The position numbers and the translations under genes were made by a program. Positions 51,935 through 60,326 of a DNA stretch of 64,000 nucleotides are shown in pieces. The notes beneath the pieces were generated by a model. The model was not told where the DNA came from and made no database searches. It saw only the letters and a list, made by a program, of their open reading frames with translations. Each line of letters begins with the position of its first letter. Position 1 is the stretch's first letter. Origin of the DNA: Hamadaea flava (GTDB lineage: Bacteria > Actinomycetota > Actinomycetes > Mycobacteriales > Micromonosporaceae); NCBI RefSeq assembly GCF_024172085.1, contig NZ_JAMZDZ010000001.1, positions 8,494,001-8,558,000 of the forward strand, written 5' to 3'.

Positions 51935-53330
51935 AGATGCTTGCCACCGTGTTGTAGGTCGCTGCGTAGCTGGTCCGCACGCCGGTCGTGTCGTAGGTGT
52001 CGGCGCCGGTCTTGTTCAGGCAGTAGATCAGTGAGCCGTCGGTGATGCCGAGCGCGGCCAGGTCGAGTGCCGTGTCGACGACGGCGCCGACGTACGCCGG
52101 TGTGGGCGCGTCCGGCTCGCGGGCGAGCTTGGACGCGTAGGTCATCAAGGTCGGCTTCATGTTCGGCACGAAGCCGTAAAGGTAGGCGGTGGAGCTGCGG
52201 GCCGCCGTCCAGCCGGTGCCGGAGTCGAAGTCGCCGCTAGTCACGGTGAACCCCGTTCCGGCGATGCTGTCGAAGGTCATCGCGGTGTGGAAGTTCGCGA
52301 CCGCCTTGGCGTCGTACATCTCGATCCGCAAGGTGGCCGAGGACTTTCCGGCCAGCAGCGGGCGCAGTACCGAGTCGCTGATCGTCACCGCGGTGCTGGC
52401 CGGCGTACCGGCGATGTCGCGGGAGAAGACCACGGTGTTGTCGATGGCGACCCGGGCGTAGCGGTATCCGGCGGTGGCCCCGGTGAAGTCGTCCCAGACG
52501 TCGAAGGTCAAGCCGTAGGAGGCGGCTGTCGGGTTGACGCTGACGGTCGTGGAGTACGACGTCTTCCAGCCCGCGGTGGAGGCGGTGTTGGGCGGGAAGT
52601 AGAACTGTGCGCACCGGGCGCTGCCGGCGCAGCTGATCGCGTCGTACACGGCGCGGGTCTCCGGATCGGCGTTGGCCGAGTTGGTCATGTCGATGCCGTT
52701 CGACTCATTGCGATAGGGGAATATGACGCCGTCGATGTAGTAGCGGTACGCGCCGAGCATGTTGCTGTAGCCGACGAGATTCGGGTAGTACAGCACCGGC
52801 CGGAACTTGACGGCCGGGTTGACCGCCCGCGCCGCTGTCACCATGCTCTCGGTGTACGCCCTGGTGTAGGTCGCGGCGTTGCCGGCGAAGTCGTCGATCG
52901 CCCACCCGGTCAGGTTCGGGTAGGTCACCGACAGTTCGGCGATCTTCGTCGCCCACTGGACGTAGTCCAGGTAGTACGGCGGCATCTCGTTGCCGGCCGT
53001 GTCCTTGGACTCCGACGGCGGGCAGAGGTACACCCAGACGTCGATACCGGCCGCGGACGCGGCGGTCAGAAACGCGGGCAGGGTGTTCCAGTCGCGCCCA
53101 CCGCGCAGGCCGTAACAGATGAGGTACGCGTACGTGTTGACGTGGGCGCCGCTCAGTTTGGCGATGGTCGCGGCGACGTCAATGTCCTTGTTGGCGTCGG
53201 TGTACCGGATCGGGGTGGCGTAGTCGCCCTTGACCGGCGACTGCGCCGCCGTGGCGACCGACGGGACACCCAGGACCATGGCGCCCAACGCCATGACCAC
53301 GGTGATCGCGTGAATGAACAGTTTGCGCAC
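51921..53330 (-). CDS. Secreted TIM-barrel glycosidase-like protein
   Basis: 469 residues. Signal peptide with a hydrophobic core at about 8-27 and Ala cleavage (VATAAQ). The first 250 residues read as a beta/alpha barrel: DIDVAATIAKLSGAHVNTYA, GIDVWVYLCPP, LTGWAIDDFAGN (possible catalytic Asp pair) and KFRPVLYYPN. The remainder is beta-sandwich with a FTVTSGDFDSGTGW segment. The pattern resembles glycosidase or endo-alpha-1,4-type hydrolases of unassigned family. It is translationally coupled to the intracellular enolase-family gene by a 14-base overlap, linking export-side cleavage to internal metabolism. ATG 53330. Confidence 0.7.
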   Translation of the reverse strand: MRKLFIHAITVVMALGAMVLGVPSVATAAQSPVKGDYATPIRYTDANKDIDVAATIAKLSGAHVNTYAYLICYGLRGGRDWNTLPAFLTAASAAGIDVWVYLCPPSESKDTAGNEMPPYYLDYVQWATKIAELSVTYPNLTGWAIDDFAGNAATYTRAYTESMVTAARAVNPAVKFRPVLYYPNLVGYSNMLGAYRYYIDGVIFPYRNESNGIDMTNSANADPETRAVYDAISCAGSARCAQFYFPPNTASTAGWKTSYSTTVSVNPTAASYGLTFDVWDDFTGATAGYRYARVAIDNTVVFSRDIAGTPASTAVTISDSVLRPLLAGKSSATLRIEMYDAKAVANFHTAMTFDSIAGTGFTVTSGDFDSGTGWTAARSSTAYLYGFVPNMKPTLMTYASKLAREPDAPTPAYVGAVVDTALDLAALGITDGSLIYCLNKTGADTYDTTGVRTSYAATYNTVASIYGAA

Positions 53331-53362
53331 GTGGAACCCTCCCTAGCGAATGAGAAGCGGGT

Positions 53363-54442
53363 TTAGTGCAGACGCTGCCGCCGGTAGTGGGCCGGCGGGC
53401 AGCCGAGGTGTCGCTTGAAGACGATGCGGAAGCGTTTGGCGCTGGTATAACCACTGCGTGCGGCGATCTGCTCGATCGGCAGTCCGGTGCCGGTCAACAA
53501 CGCCCGCGCGTACGCGAGCCGGCACCCGGTGAGGTAGTGCCGGAAGGTCTCCCCCCGGCGGCGGCGGAACAGGTGCGAGATGTAGAACGGGCTGACCGCC
53601 ACGGCTCCCGCCACCGAGTCCAGGCTCAGCGCCGGGTCGCCGAAATGCTGTTGGATGTGGGTGATCGCGAGTTCCAGGGGGTCGCCGGGCCCGGCGTGGT
53701 CGCCGATGAGGCGGGCGATGAGATTGTCCAGCCACAGCCGCAGGTAGGACCGTTCGTGGATGTCGGCGAGTTCGAACAACTCGGTCAGCGGGACCGACGA
53801 CCAGTCCACCGATCCGTCGGCCAGGCGTTGGGCTCCGGTGGCCTCGGCTGCGCTGAGCAACGCGGCGATCAGCCCGTGGCGCAGCGACTGCGGGGTGGCG
53901 CCCGGCTGAGCGGCGGCGCGCCCGACCCAGTGAATCAGAACCTCGACCGCTGCCCGCCGGTCGCCCCGGCGCAGACAGGCCGACAAGGTCGTCTCCACTC
54001 TCGCCGGAGGCCGGTCAGGTTTCGCCGGAGGCCGGGCGGATGGGACGCCGCCCGGCCGGGCGTCATCGGACGGCAGGATGACCCGGTCGCCACCGTCGGC
54101 CAGCAACTTGCGGTCGGCGGTCCGCGTGGCGGCCCGTCGTGCCTGGTGCACCGGGGCGGGCCGGCCGATCACCACGGTCGCCGTCAGCTCGGTGCCGCGG
54201 CGGATCCGGTCGCGTATCTCGTGGGCCAGGTCGGCCGCCTGCCGAGCCAATGTGTGGCGGTCCTCGCCGGCGAGCGTGACGATCCAGCTGTCGGGTGGCT
54301 CATGGGACACCTCGACCCGCTCCAGCGACTCCATCTCCGACCGGCATCGGGCGAGCTGGTCGGCCGCCCAGCGGTCGCCCCGGCTGCGCGCCCCGAGGAC
54401 GAAGTCGTCCGCGTCGACGACCATGGCAACGGCGTACCGCAT
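53363..54442 (-). CDS. AraC-family regulator with GGDEF-like N-terminus
   Basis: About 359 residues from ATG 54442. Residues about 1-120 form a GGDEF/cyclase-like alpha/beta domain without catalytic motif (SHEPPDSWIVTLAGEDRHTL, LTATVVIGRPAPVHQARRAA), similar in layout to the middle domain of the regulator at 49477. A linker and helical segment follow. The C-terminus is a double HTH AraC domain (LSLDSVAGAVAVSPFYISHL, FRHYLTGCRLAYARALL, IEQIAARSGYTSAKRFRIVF). It lies just upstream of the secreted barrel gene on the same strand and likely activates it and neighbouring genes in response to a cytoplasmic metabolite. A TTG at 54469 is an alternative start. Confidence 0.85.
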   Translation of the reverse strand: MRYAVAMVVDADDFVLGARSRGDRWAADQLARCRSEMESLERVEVSHEPPDSWIVTLAGEDRHTLARQAADLAHEIRDRIRRGTELTATVVIGRPAPVHQARRAATRTADRKLLADGGDRVILPSDDARPGGVPSARPPAKPDRPPARVETTLSACLRRGDRRAAVEVLIHWVGRAAAQPGATPQSLRHGLIAALLSAAEATGAQRLADGSVDWSSVPLTELFELADIHERSYLRLWLDNLIARLIGDHAGPGDPLELAITHIQQHFGDPALSLDSVAGAVAVSPFYISHLFRRRRGETFRHYLTGCRLAYARALLTGTGLPIEQIAARSGYTSAKRFRIVFKRHLGCPPAHYRRQRLH

Positions 54443-54507
54443 GGACAGACGGTACCGAGACGTGGGCAAGTTACGCTAGTCCCAAATTCGTTTAACGGCC
54501 GACCGAA

Positions 54508-55368
54508 TCATCGCGGCGTGAAACGTACGGGGTTGATCAGCGTGCCCAAGCCGGAGACCGAAGCGTGCATGACGTCGCCGTCGGACAACGGCGCCAGGCC
54601 CGCCACCGTCCCCGTGGCGATCACGTCCCCGGGCGACAACGTCATCCCGTCGGACAGATCCTCGATCAGCCGCGGGATGCCGAACACCATGTCGGCGGTG
54701 TTGGCCTGCTGGCGCAGCCGGCCGCCGACTTCCAGGCGCAGCTCCAATGCCTGCGGATCGGGCACCTCGTCGGCAGTCACCAGGTAAGGGCCCAGGGGCG
54801 CGAACGTGTCGAACCCCTTGGCCTGGTCCCAGGGCACGTTGCGCTCCATGTTGGCCAGTTGCAGGTCCCGGGCCGTGACATCGTTGATCACCGAGTAGCC
54901 GGCGACCGCCTCCCGCCATCGTTCGGCCGGCAGGTCCCGAGTCTCGGCGCCGATGACGATCGCCAGCTCCACCTCATGCTCGAGGTGGCGCGTCCGGGCC
55001 GGTGCCACGACCGTCCGCCGATGGCCGATCAACGCCGACGGAGGCTTGAAGAACAGCACTGGCTCCGGCGGCACCTCCAGCCGGCTCTCCGCCGCGTGAG
55101 CGGCGTAGTTCAACGCCAGGCAGCAGATCTTCGTGCAGGTGGCCACCGGCGGCTCGAACAGCACCGCCCGCGGGTCCAGCGGCGCCGCGCCGGTGCGCCG
55201 CATCCGGTCCACCGCCTCAGTCAGCTCGGCGACGCCGTAGTCGCGCAGCAGCGCGACGGGATCGCCGGACATGCCCGACGGCAGAGTCAGCAGCGCGCCC
55301 GTCTCCCGGTCGAGAGCGGCCACCTCGACGGGTGCGCCTTCGGCGCGCCTGATCCGTGCAAGAAACAT
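54508..55368 (-). CDS. Fumarylacetoacetate hydrolase-family protein
   Basis: 286 residues. A short N-terminal part, then the FAH core: CLALNYAAHAAES, a Glu pair in HLEHEVELAIVIG (metal site), Asp in YSVINDVTARDLQ, MVFGIPRLIEDLSDGMTLSP and DVIATGTVAGLAPLSDGD. Family members hydrolyse or decarboxylate 2-oxo acids, including 2-keto-3-deoxy sugar acids. This fits a terminal step after the enolase-family and amidohydrolase enzymes. ATG 55368; the frame is open far upstream, but the homologous fold begins at MFLARIRR. It is divergent from the aminotransferase at 55486. Confidence 0.85.
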   Translation of the reverse strand: MFLARIRRAEGAPVEVAALDRETGALLTLPSGMSGDPVALLRDYGVAELTEAVDRMRRTGAAPLDPRAVLFEPPVATCTKICCLALNYAAHAAESRLEVPPEPVLFFKPPSALIGHRRTVVAPARTRHLEHEVELAIVIGAETRDLPAERWREAVAGYSVINDVTARDLQLANMERNVPWDQAKGFDTFAPLGPYLVTADEVPDPQALELRLEVGGRLRQQANTADMVFGIPRLIEDLSDGMTLSPGDVIATGTVAGLAPLSDGDVMHASVSGLGTLINPVRFTPR

Positions 55369-55447
55369 GCGGCCCAGCCTCGCGGGCATCCAAGGCCCCG
55401 GACAAGGCCACCCAGTTGCGCTACCTACCCGTTTCTTGTCCTGTTCC

Positions 55448-55478
55448 TTGACCGGCACCACGCCCGGGTTCGTAGCGT
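55448..55478 (+). promoter_or_regulatory. Promoter for a probably leaderless transcript
   Basis: TTGACC (55448-55453) and TAGCGT (55473-55478, spacing 19). The GTG start of the aminotransferase lies seven bases after the -10, exactly where transcription would begin, and no ribosome-binding site precedes it. This is the arrangement of leaderless genes, which are frequent in actinobacteria. Confidence 0.5.
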
Positions 55479-55485
55479 CACAGCC

Positions 55486-56796
55486 GTGACCGCCGACGAA
55501 CGCCCCCAGACCATCGCCACCCAGATGCACGCCGCCGCCCGTCAGGTCCTCGCCGGCGGGGTGTCCAGCGACGCCCGCCGCCTGCCCGGCACACCGCTGT
55601 ACGTCGACCGGGCCGCCGGATCGCGGCTGTGGGACGTCGACGGCAATTCCTACCTCGACTACGTGCTCGGGCAGGGCCCGGCGATTCTCGGGCACTGCCC
55701 GCCGGAGGTCGTCGACGCGATCCGTACGCAGGCCGGGCGAGGGATCGTCTACTCCGCCCAGCACGAGGCGGAAGTGACCGTGGCACAACGGCTGTGCGCC
55801 ATGGTCCCCGTCGCGCAGCGCGTGCGGTTCAACACGGTGGGCTCCGAGGCCGTCCACGCGGCGCTGCGCCTGGCTCGCGGCTACACCGGACGCCCGAAGG
55901 TCCTCAAGTTCGAAGGCCACTACCACGGCTGGTTCGATCCGGTGCTCTACAGCGTGCACCCCGCCGTGGACGCCGCCGGGCCGGCCGAACGCCCACAGCC
56001 CGTCCCCGGCACCGGGGGACAGCAGCTGAGCAGCGCGGCCGACCTGGTCCTCGCGCCCTGGAACGATCTCGACGCCCTGCGTACCCTGCTGGAGCTGCAC
56101 GGCGAGCAGATCGCCGCGGTCGTCATGGAGCCGATTCTGTGCAACACCGGCGCGATCGTCCCCGACCCCGGCTATCTCGCCGGCGTACGCGAGTTGTGCG
56201 ACCGGCACGGCTGCCTGCTCATCTTCGACGAGGTGATCACCGGGTTCCGGGTCGCGCCCGGCGGCGCGCAGGAACTGCTCGACGTCACACCGGACCTGGC
56301 CGTCTTCGGCAAGGCGATGGCCGGCGGCATGCCCGTCTCGGCCCTAACCGGACGGGCCGAGGTCATGGACTTCATCACCGACGGCACCGTCGCGCACGCC
56401 GGAACGTTCAACTCGCACCCGGTGGCGATGGCGGCCGCCGCGGCCACGCTGCGGATCCTCGACGAACAGCGCGACGAGATCTATCCCCGGCTACACCGGC
56501 TCGGCGCGGCCCTCATGGACGGCATCCGCGCAGCGGCGGCCAAGGCGGGCGTCCCGATGCTCGTCGACGGGCCGGGCCCGATGTTCCAGACCTATCTCAC
56601 CACCAACGACCGGGTACGCGACTACCGCGGTTTCGCCGCCACCGACCGCGCCGGGATGGCCCGCCTGCACGGGCTGCTGCTGAACCAAGGCGTGAACATG
56701 GTTCCGCGGGGGCTGTGGTTCCTATCGGCCGCGCATACCGACGACGACGTCCAGCGCACCGTCGACGCGGTCGCACGTGCCCTGGAGCAGTGGTGA
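55486..56796 (+). CDS. Class III PLP aminotransferase (GSA aminomutase-like)
   Basis: 436 residues. It has the fold and motifs of the glutamate-1-semialdehyde aminomutase-like subgroup: YLDYVLGQGPAILGHCPPEV, VRFNTVGSEAVHAALRLARG, KFEGHYHGWFD, LLIFDEVITGFR and the PLP lysine in FGKAMAGGMPVSALTG near residue 275. It is not with haem genes, and the adjacent oxidoreductase and FAH-type enzyme suggest transamination of a sugar- or keto-acid intermediate instead. GTG 55486 is likely leaderless. Its stop overlaps the next gene's GTG (GTGA). Confidence 0.85.
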   Translation: MTADERPQTIATQMHAAARQVLAGGVSSDARRLPGTPLYVDRAAGSRLWDVDGNSYLDYVLGQGPAILGHCPPEVVDAIRTQAGRGIVYSAQHEAEVTVAQRLCAMVPVAQRVRFNTVGSEAVHAALRLARGYTGRPKVLKFEGHYHGWFDPVLYSVHPAVDAAGPAERPQPVPGTGGQQLSSAADLVLAPWNDLDALRTLLELHGEQIAAVVMEPILCNTGAIVPDPGYLAGVRELCDRHGCLLIFDEVITGFRVAPGGAQELLDVTPDLAVFGKAMAGGMPVSALTGRAEVMDFITDGTVAHAGTFNSHPVAMAAAAATLRILDEQRDEIYPRLHRLGAALMDGIRAAAAKAGVPMLVDGPGPMFQTYLTTNDRVRDYRGFAATDRAGMARLHGLLLNQGVNMVPRGLWFLSAAHTDDDVQRTVDAVARALEQW

Positions 56797-57644
56797 TCCG
56801 GGTCGGCATGGTGGGGGTCAACACCTCCCACGCGACGGCGTTCGCCACGGCGATCGGCACCCTGCCAGATGCCACGCTGACCTGGGTGTGGGGTGGCGAG
56901 CTGCGGCCGGGCCAACCCGACGCCGCGGCCCTCGCCCGCACCCACGCCATCGCCGACGTGGTACGCGCACCCACCGACCTGCTGGCCGAGACCGACCTCG
57001 TCCTGATCATCGACGACACCGGCGGCGGTCGCAGCCACGCGGCGCTTGCCCGCCCGTTCCTGCGGGCTGGGGTGGCGACCTTCGTCAACAAGCCGATGGC
57101 GCTCGACCTGGCGGAAGCGGTGGAGTTGTTCGGCTACACAACCGCGGTCACCAGCTCGTCGGCGCTGCGGTTCAGCCGGGAGATCGCCGCCGCCCGCGAG
57201 GAAATCACCGCTCTGGGCACCCTGTCGAGTGGGATCAGCACCGGGCCCGGCGAGTGGTTCTACTACGGCGTACACGCCGTCGAGCAGCTGTTCGCCGCCA
57301 CCGGCGGCGGCGTCGCATGGGTGCAGCGGCTGACGTGGCCGCAGCGGGACGTGGCGATCCTGGGCTACCACGACGGGCACACCGCCGTCGTGCAAACCCT
57401 GCGCGACGCGAAGAACTCGTTCGTGCTGAGCCTGCACGGCGAGCACGGTTGGCTGACCGTCGAGACCCTCGACGCCACCGCGTTCTACCGCGGGCAGATG
57501 GCCGCGACGGTGCACATGGCGCGTACGGGGGTTCCACCGGTAACGGCGGCCGAGACGTTGGAGGTGCTCGCCGTGCTGCGCGCCGGGGAGGTCTCGGCCG
57601 AACGCGGCGGGTCCCGCGTCGCGCTTGCCGAGGTTATGCCCTGA
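56793..57644 (+). CDS. Gfo/Idh/MocA-like dehydrogenase, short form
   Basis: 283 residues. An N-terminal nucleotide-binding fold (IRVGMVGVNTSHATAFATAI), TDLVLIIDDTGGGRSHAALA and VATFVNKPMALDLAEAVEL, where NKPM replaces the usual EKP motif and keeps the Lys. The C-terminal part is shorter than in most family members. It carries FYYGVHAVEQLFAATGGGVA, with a His in the substrate-binding position. It probably reduces or oxidises the product of the upstream aminotransferase. GTG 56793 overlaps the previous stop. Confidence 0.8.
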   Translation: MIRVGMVGVNTSHATAFATAIGTLPDATLTWVWGGELRPGQPDAAALARTHAIADVVRAPTDLLAETDLVLIIDDTGGGRSHAALARPFLRAGVATFVNKPMALDLAEAVELFGYTTAVTSSSALRFSREIAAAREEITALGTLSSGISTGPGEWFYYGVHAVEQLFAATGGGVAWVQRLTWPQRDVAILGYHDGHTAVVQTLRDAKNSFVLSLHGEHGWLTVETLDATAFYRGQMAATVHMARTGVPPVTAAETLEVLAVLRAGEVSAERGGSRVALAEVMP

Positions 57645-57732
57645 CAGGTGTTCCGCGGCGACGTGGGACGAACACGCGGGGTCGAGGGACGGCGGGTGGT
57701 GTCGTGCGTCCTTCGGCCCCGTCATCGCAAGC

Positions 57733-58914
57733 TCAGCCGCCGAGCACCTTGCCGACGGCGACCGCGATGTCCGCGGTGTCCTCCACCGAGCCGAGCAACG
57801 TGTGATGGGGCAGCCAGATCGTCGCTGCCGCCACGCGATCGGTCACCGGGCAGTCCCACTGCGCCAGCGGCATACCGGTGAGCCCGGCCAGCTGTTCTGC
57901 CTTGTGGCGCAGCGCCTTGTTACGGTGCAGGCCCGCATAGCCGGCCAGGCACGGGATGCCCTCCGCGGTCAGGGCTCGGACGACCGCGTCCCGATCCCGG
58001 TCCGGCACCTGGAATACGAAAAGGTGCAGCCCGTGCTCGGTGACTCGCGGATCTTCGGCGGGCAGCACCACCTCGGCGTCGCTCAACAATGACGTCAGGA
58101 CGGCGGCGTTGGCCGACCGGGTCGCCTGCTGCTGTGGGTGCCGGCCCAGCTGCGCCGTCAGGACCGCGGCCTGGAATTCCGTCAGACGCAGGTTGTACCC
58201 GACGCGATCGTGCTGATACCAGCCGCCGCCGCGGACCCGGCCGAGGTTCACCATGGAGTACACCTCGTCGGCGAGCGCCTCGTCGTCGGTCACGACCACG
58301 CCGCCTTCCCCGGCGCTGATGTTCTTGCTCGTCTGGAAGCTGAAGGTGCCGCACGCGCCGATGGCACCGACTCGCCGGCCGCGCCAGGACGCGCCATGTG
58401 CCTGCGCCGCGTCCTCGATGACCGGGATTCCGTGGCGGGCACCGAGGTCCATCAGCGCGTCCAGATCACACGGCCGGCCCGCGATGTGCACGGCCATGAT
58501 CGCCCGCGTACGCGGGGTGATGAGGGCTTCGACCTGGTCGGCTTCGATCAGGTGGGTGTCGGCGCGAATGTCGGCGAAGACCGGTACGGCGTTGGCGAAC
58601 AACACCGCGCTGGCACTGGCCACGAACGTGTACGCCGGAACGATCACCTCGTCGCCCGGCCCGACCCCCATGGCGGTCAACGCGGCCACTAGTGCCATGG
58701 TGCCGTTGGCGAGACAGATCCCGTACGCGGCCTGCTGGTAGCGCGCGAACGCGTCCTCGAAGCCGGCGACGCGATCGCCGTGCGTGCTGCCCCACCGGCC
58801 GGAGGCGAGCACCTCGGCGATCGCCGTGCCCTCCTCGTCCCCGGCCATCGGCCACTGTGGAAACGGTGCCGAGCGGACCGGCGTCCCGCCGTCGATTGCG
58901 AGCGTCGATGACAT
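57733..58914 (-). CDS. DegT/DnrJ/EryC1-family PLP aminotransferase
   Basis: 393 residues. Typical motifs: ASGRWGSTHGDRVAGFEDAF, LANGTMALVAALTAMGVGPG, DEVIVPAYTFVASASAVLFA, VIEDAAQAHGASWRGRRVG and the PLP lysine in FSFQTSKNISAGEGG near residue 197. These enzymes transaminate keto-sugars, and inosose-type cyclitols in the aminocyclitol branch. A GAGG site 6 bases upstream selects ATG 58914; an ATG at 58926 is less well placed. Facing the Gfo/Idh/MocA and class III aminotransferase genes, it suggests amino-sugar or aminocyclitol chemistry at this end of locus B. Confidence 0.9.
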   Translation of the reverse strand: MSSTLAIDGGTPVRSAPFPQWPMAGDEEGTAIAEVLASGRWGSTHGDRVAGFEDAFARYQQAAYGICLANGTMALVAALTAMGVGPGDEVIVPAYTFVASASAVLFANAVPVFADIRADTHLIEADQVEALITPRTRAIMAVHIAGRPCDLDALMDLGARHGIPVIEDAAQAHGASWRGRRVGAIGACGTFSFQTSKNISAGEGGVVVTDDEALADEVYSMVNLGRVRGGGWYQHDRVGYNLRLTEFQAAVLTAQLGRHPQQQATRSANAAVLTSLLSDAEVVLPAEDPRVTEHGLHLFVFQVPDRDRDAVVRALTAEGIPCLAGYAGLHRNKALRHKAEQLAGLTGMPLAQWDCPVTDRVAAATIWLPHHTLLGSVEDTADIAVAVGKVLGG

Positions 58915-58954
58915 ATCCAACCTCATTTCCGGATGGCAAATAATCTGATTTAGG

Positions 58955-59390
58955 CTAGCCATAAATGATGCCGTGGGGAAGATCGAATCGAGGCGACCGA
59001 GGATTGTGGGCCGGGTGCGGCAGGTGTGCAATGCCCACAGCAGTGCGCGGGCGGCGTCGCGATCCCGCACAGCGCCGGTGGTGACCATGCTGATCAGCAG
59101 CAGGCCGGTGGTGTCGACGACGATGTGGCGCTACGGCCGTTGACCCGCTTGCCGGCGTCCTAGCCGCGGCTGGATTTGGCGACGGTCTCGGCCGCACTCA
59201 CCCACTGCGAGTCCACGATCGCCGCCGACGGGGTCGCCTTGCGGCAGTCGGCCACGCGGACCTGTTCGCGCAGCCCATCATGCAGGCGGGTTTGGGTGCC
59301 GTCGCGAGTCCAGGTGCGGAAGTAGTGGTAGACGATTGGCCAGGGCAGGAAGTCGATCGGCAGTCAGCGCCGCGAGCGTCCTGTCCACAC
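58955..59390 (-). pseudogene. Degenerate IS5-family transposase remnant
   Basis: On the minus strand, LPIDFLPWPIVYHYFRTW (after an in-frame TGA where a Trp/Arg codon is expected), then AIVDSQWVSAAETVAKSSRG, a broken AGKRVNGR segment and HIVVDTTGLLLISMVTTGAV follow the order of an IS5 transposase, with stops and shifts between them. The HTH-like N-terminus and the Glu-containing C-terminus are missing. It is an old remnant just upstream of the DegT gene. Confidence 0.75.
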
Positions 59391-59528
59391 TCGGCTGGGC
59401 TGCGGGCGACCTGATCGCCGTCACCGTCCGTCACGGAGCGACCCTGTGCATTCGCGCGCGTCCATGGCGCGGCGGTATCTCGGGCATACTGGTGCGGCCG
59501 TATCGGATCGACGTATCTCGGGGGTTCC

Positions 59529-60326
59529 ATGGAGACAGACGCTGTAGCGCAACGGTCTGAAGCGGCCGGCCAGGTGCCGGCGCTGCGGCTGACCGGCCTG
59601 CACAAGGCGTTCGGCGCGACCGTCGCGGTCAGCCACGTCGACCTGACCGTGCCGGGGGGATCGTTCTTCGGCCTGGTCGGCCCGAACGGCGCCGGCAAGA
59701 CCACCGCCTTGTCCATGGCGGTCGGCCTGCTTCGCCCCGACGAGGGCGGTTCCGAGGTGTTCGGCGTGGACGTCTGGGGCGACCCGGTCCAGGCGCGCGC
59801 GCTGATGGGCGTCCTGCCGGACGGGCTGGCGATGCCTGAGCGCCTCACCGGCCGGGAGCTTCTGACGTTCCTCGGGCAGCTGCGCGGGATCGAGCCCGCC
59901 GTGCTCGCCGAGCGTACCCAGGAGCTGCTCGACGTGATGGAGCTGAACGACGCCGAGACCACCCTCGTGGTGGACTACTCGACCGGCATGCGCAAGAAAA
60001 TCGGCCTGGCCACCGCGTTGCTGCACGGGCCGCGACTGCTGGTGCTGGACGAGCCCTTCGAGGCGGTCGACCCGGTGTCTGCGGCCGCACTGAAGACGAT
60101 CCTCATCCGGTTCGTCGAGTCGGGCGGATCGGTGGTGCTGTCCAGTCATGTCATGGCGCTGGTCGAGCAGTTGTGCGACACGGTCGCCATCATGGCCAAG
60201 GGCCGGGTCGTCGCGGCCGGGCCGCTGGCCGAGGTCCGCGGCGAGCGGACGCTGGAGCAGACGTTCGTCCGGCTGGTCGGCAGTGACGAGCACGCCGGCA
60301 GGGGGCTGTCGTGGTTGGCGTCCTGA
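59529..60326 (+). CDS. ABC transporter ATP-binding protein
   Basis: 265 residues. P-loop GPNGAGKTT, signature DYSTGMRKKIGLA, Walker B RLLVLDEPFEAVD and a switch His in SSHVM. The layout (short, TGM-type signature, followed by one big permease) is that of DrrA/CcmA-like exporters. It starts at ATG 59529 and overlaps the permease by 16 bases. The substrate (drug, lipid, bacteriocin-like or small molecule) cannot be told from sequence. Confidence 0.9.
   Translation: METDAVAQRSEAAGQVPALRLTGLHKAFGATVAVSHVDLTVPGGSFFGLVGPNGAGKTTALSMAVGLLRPDEGGSEVFGVDVWGDPVQARALMGVLPDGLAMPERLTGRELLTFLGQLRGIEPAVLAERTQELLDVMELNDAETTLVVDYSTGMRKKIGLATALLHGPRLLVLDEPFEAVDPVSAAALKTILIRFVESGGSVVLSSHVMALVEQLCDTVAIMAKGRVVAAGPLAEVRGERTLEQTFVRLVGSDEHAGRGLSWLAS

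Noticed and set aside
55486-56796. Assignment as hemL (haem pathway aminomutase)
   Set aside because: It has the same fold subgroup but lies in a catabolic setting with a Gfo/Idh/MocA gene and no haem genes. A generic class III aminotransferase call is safer.
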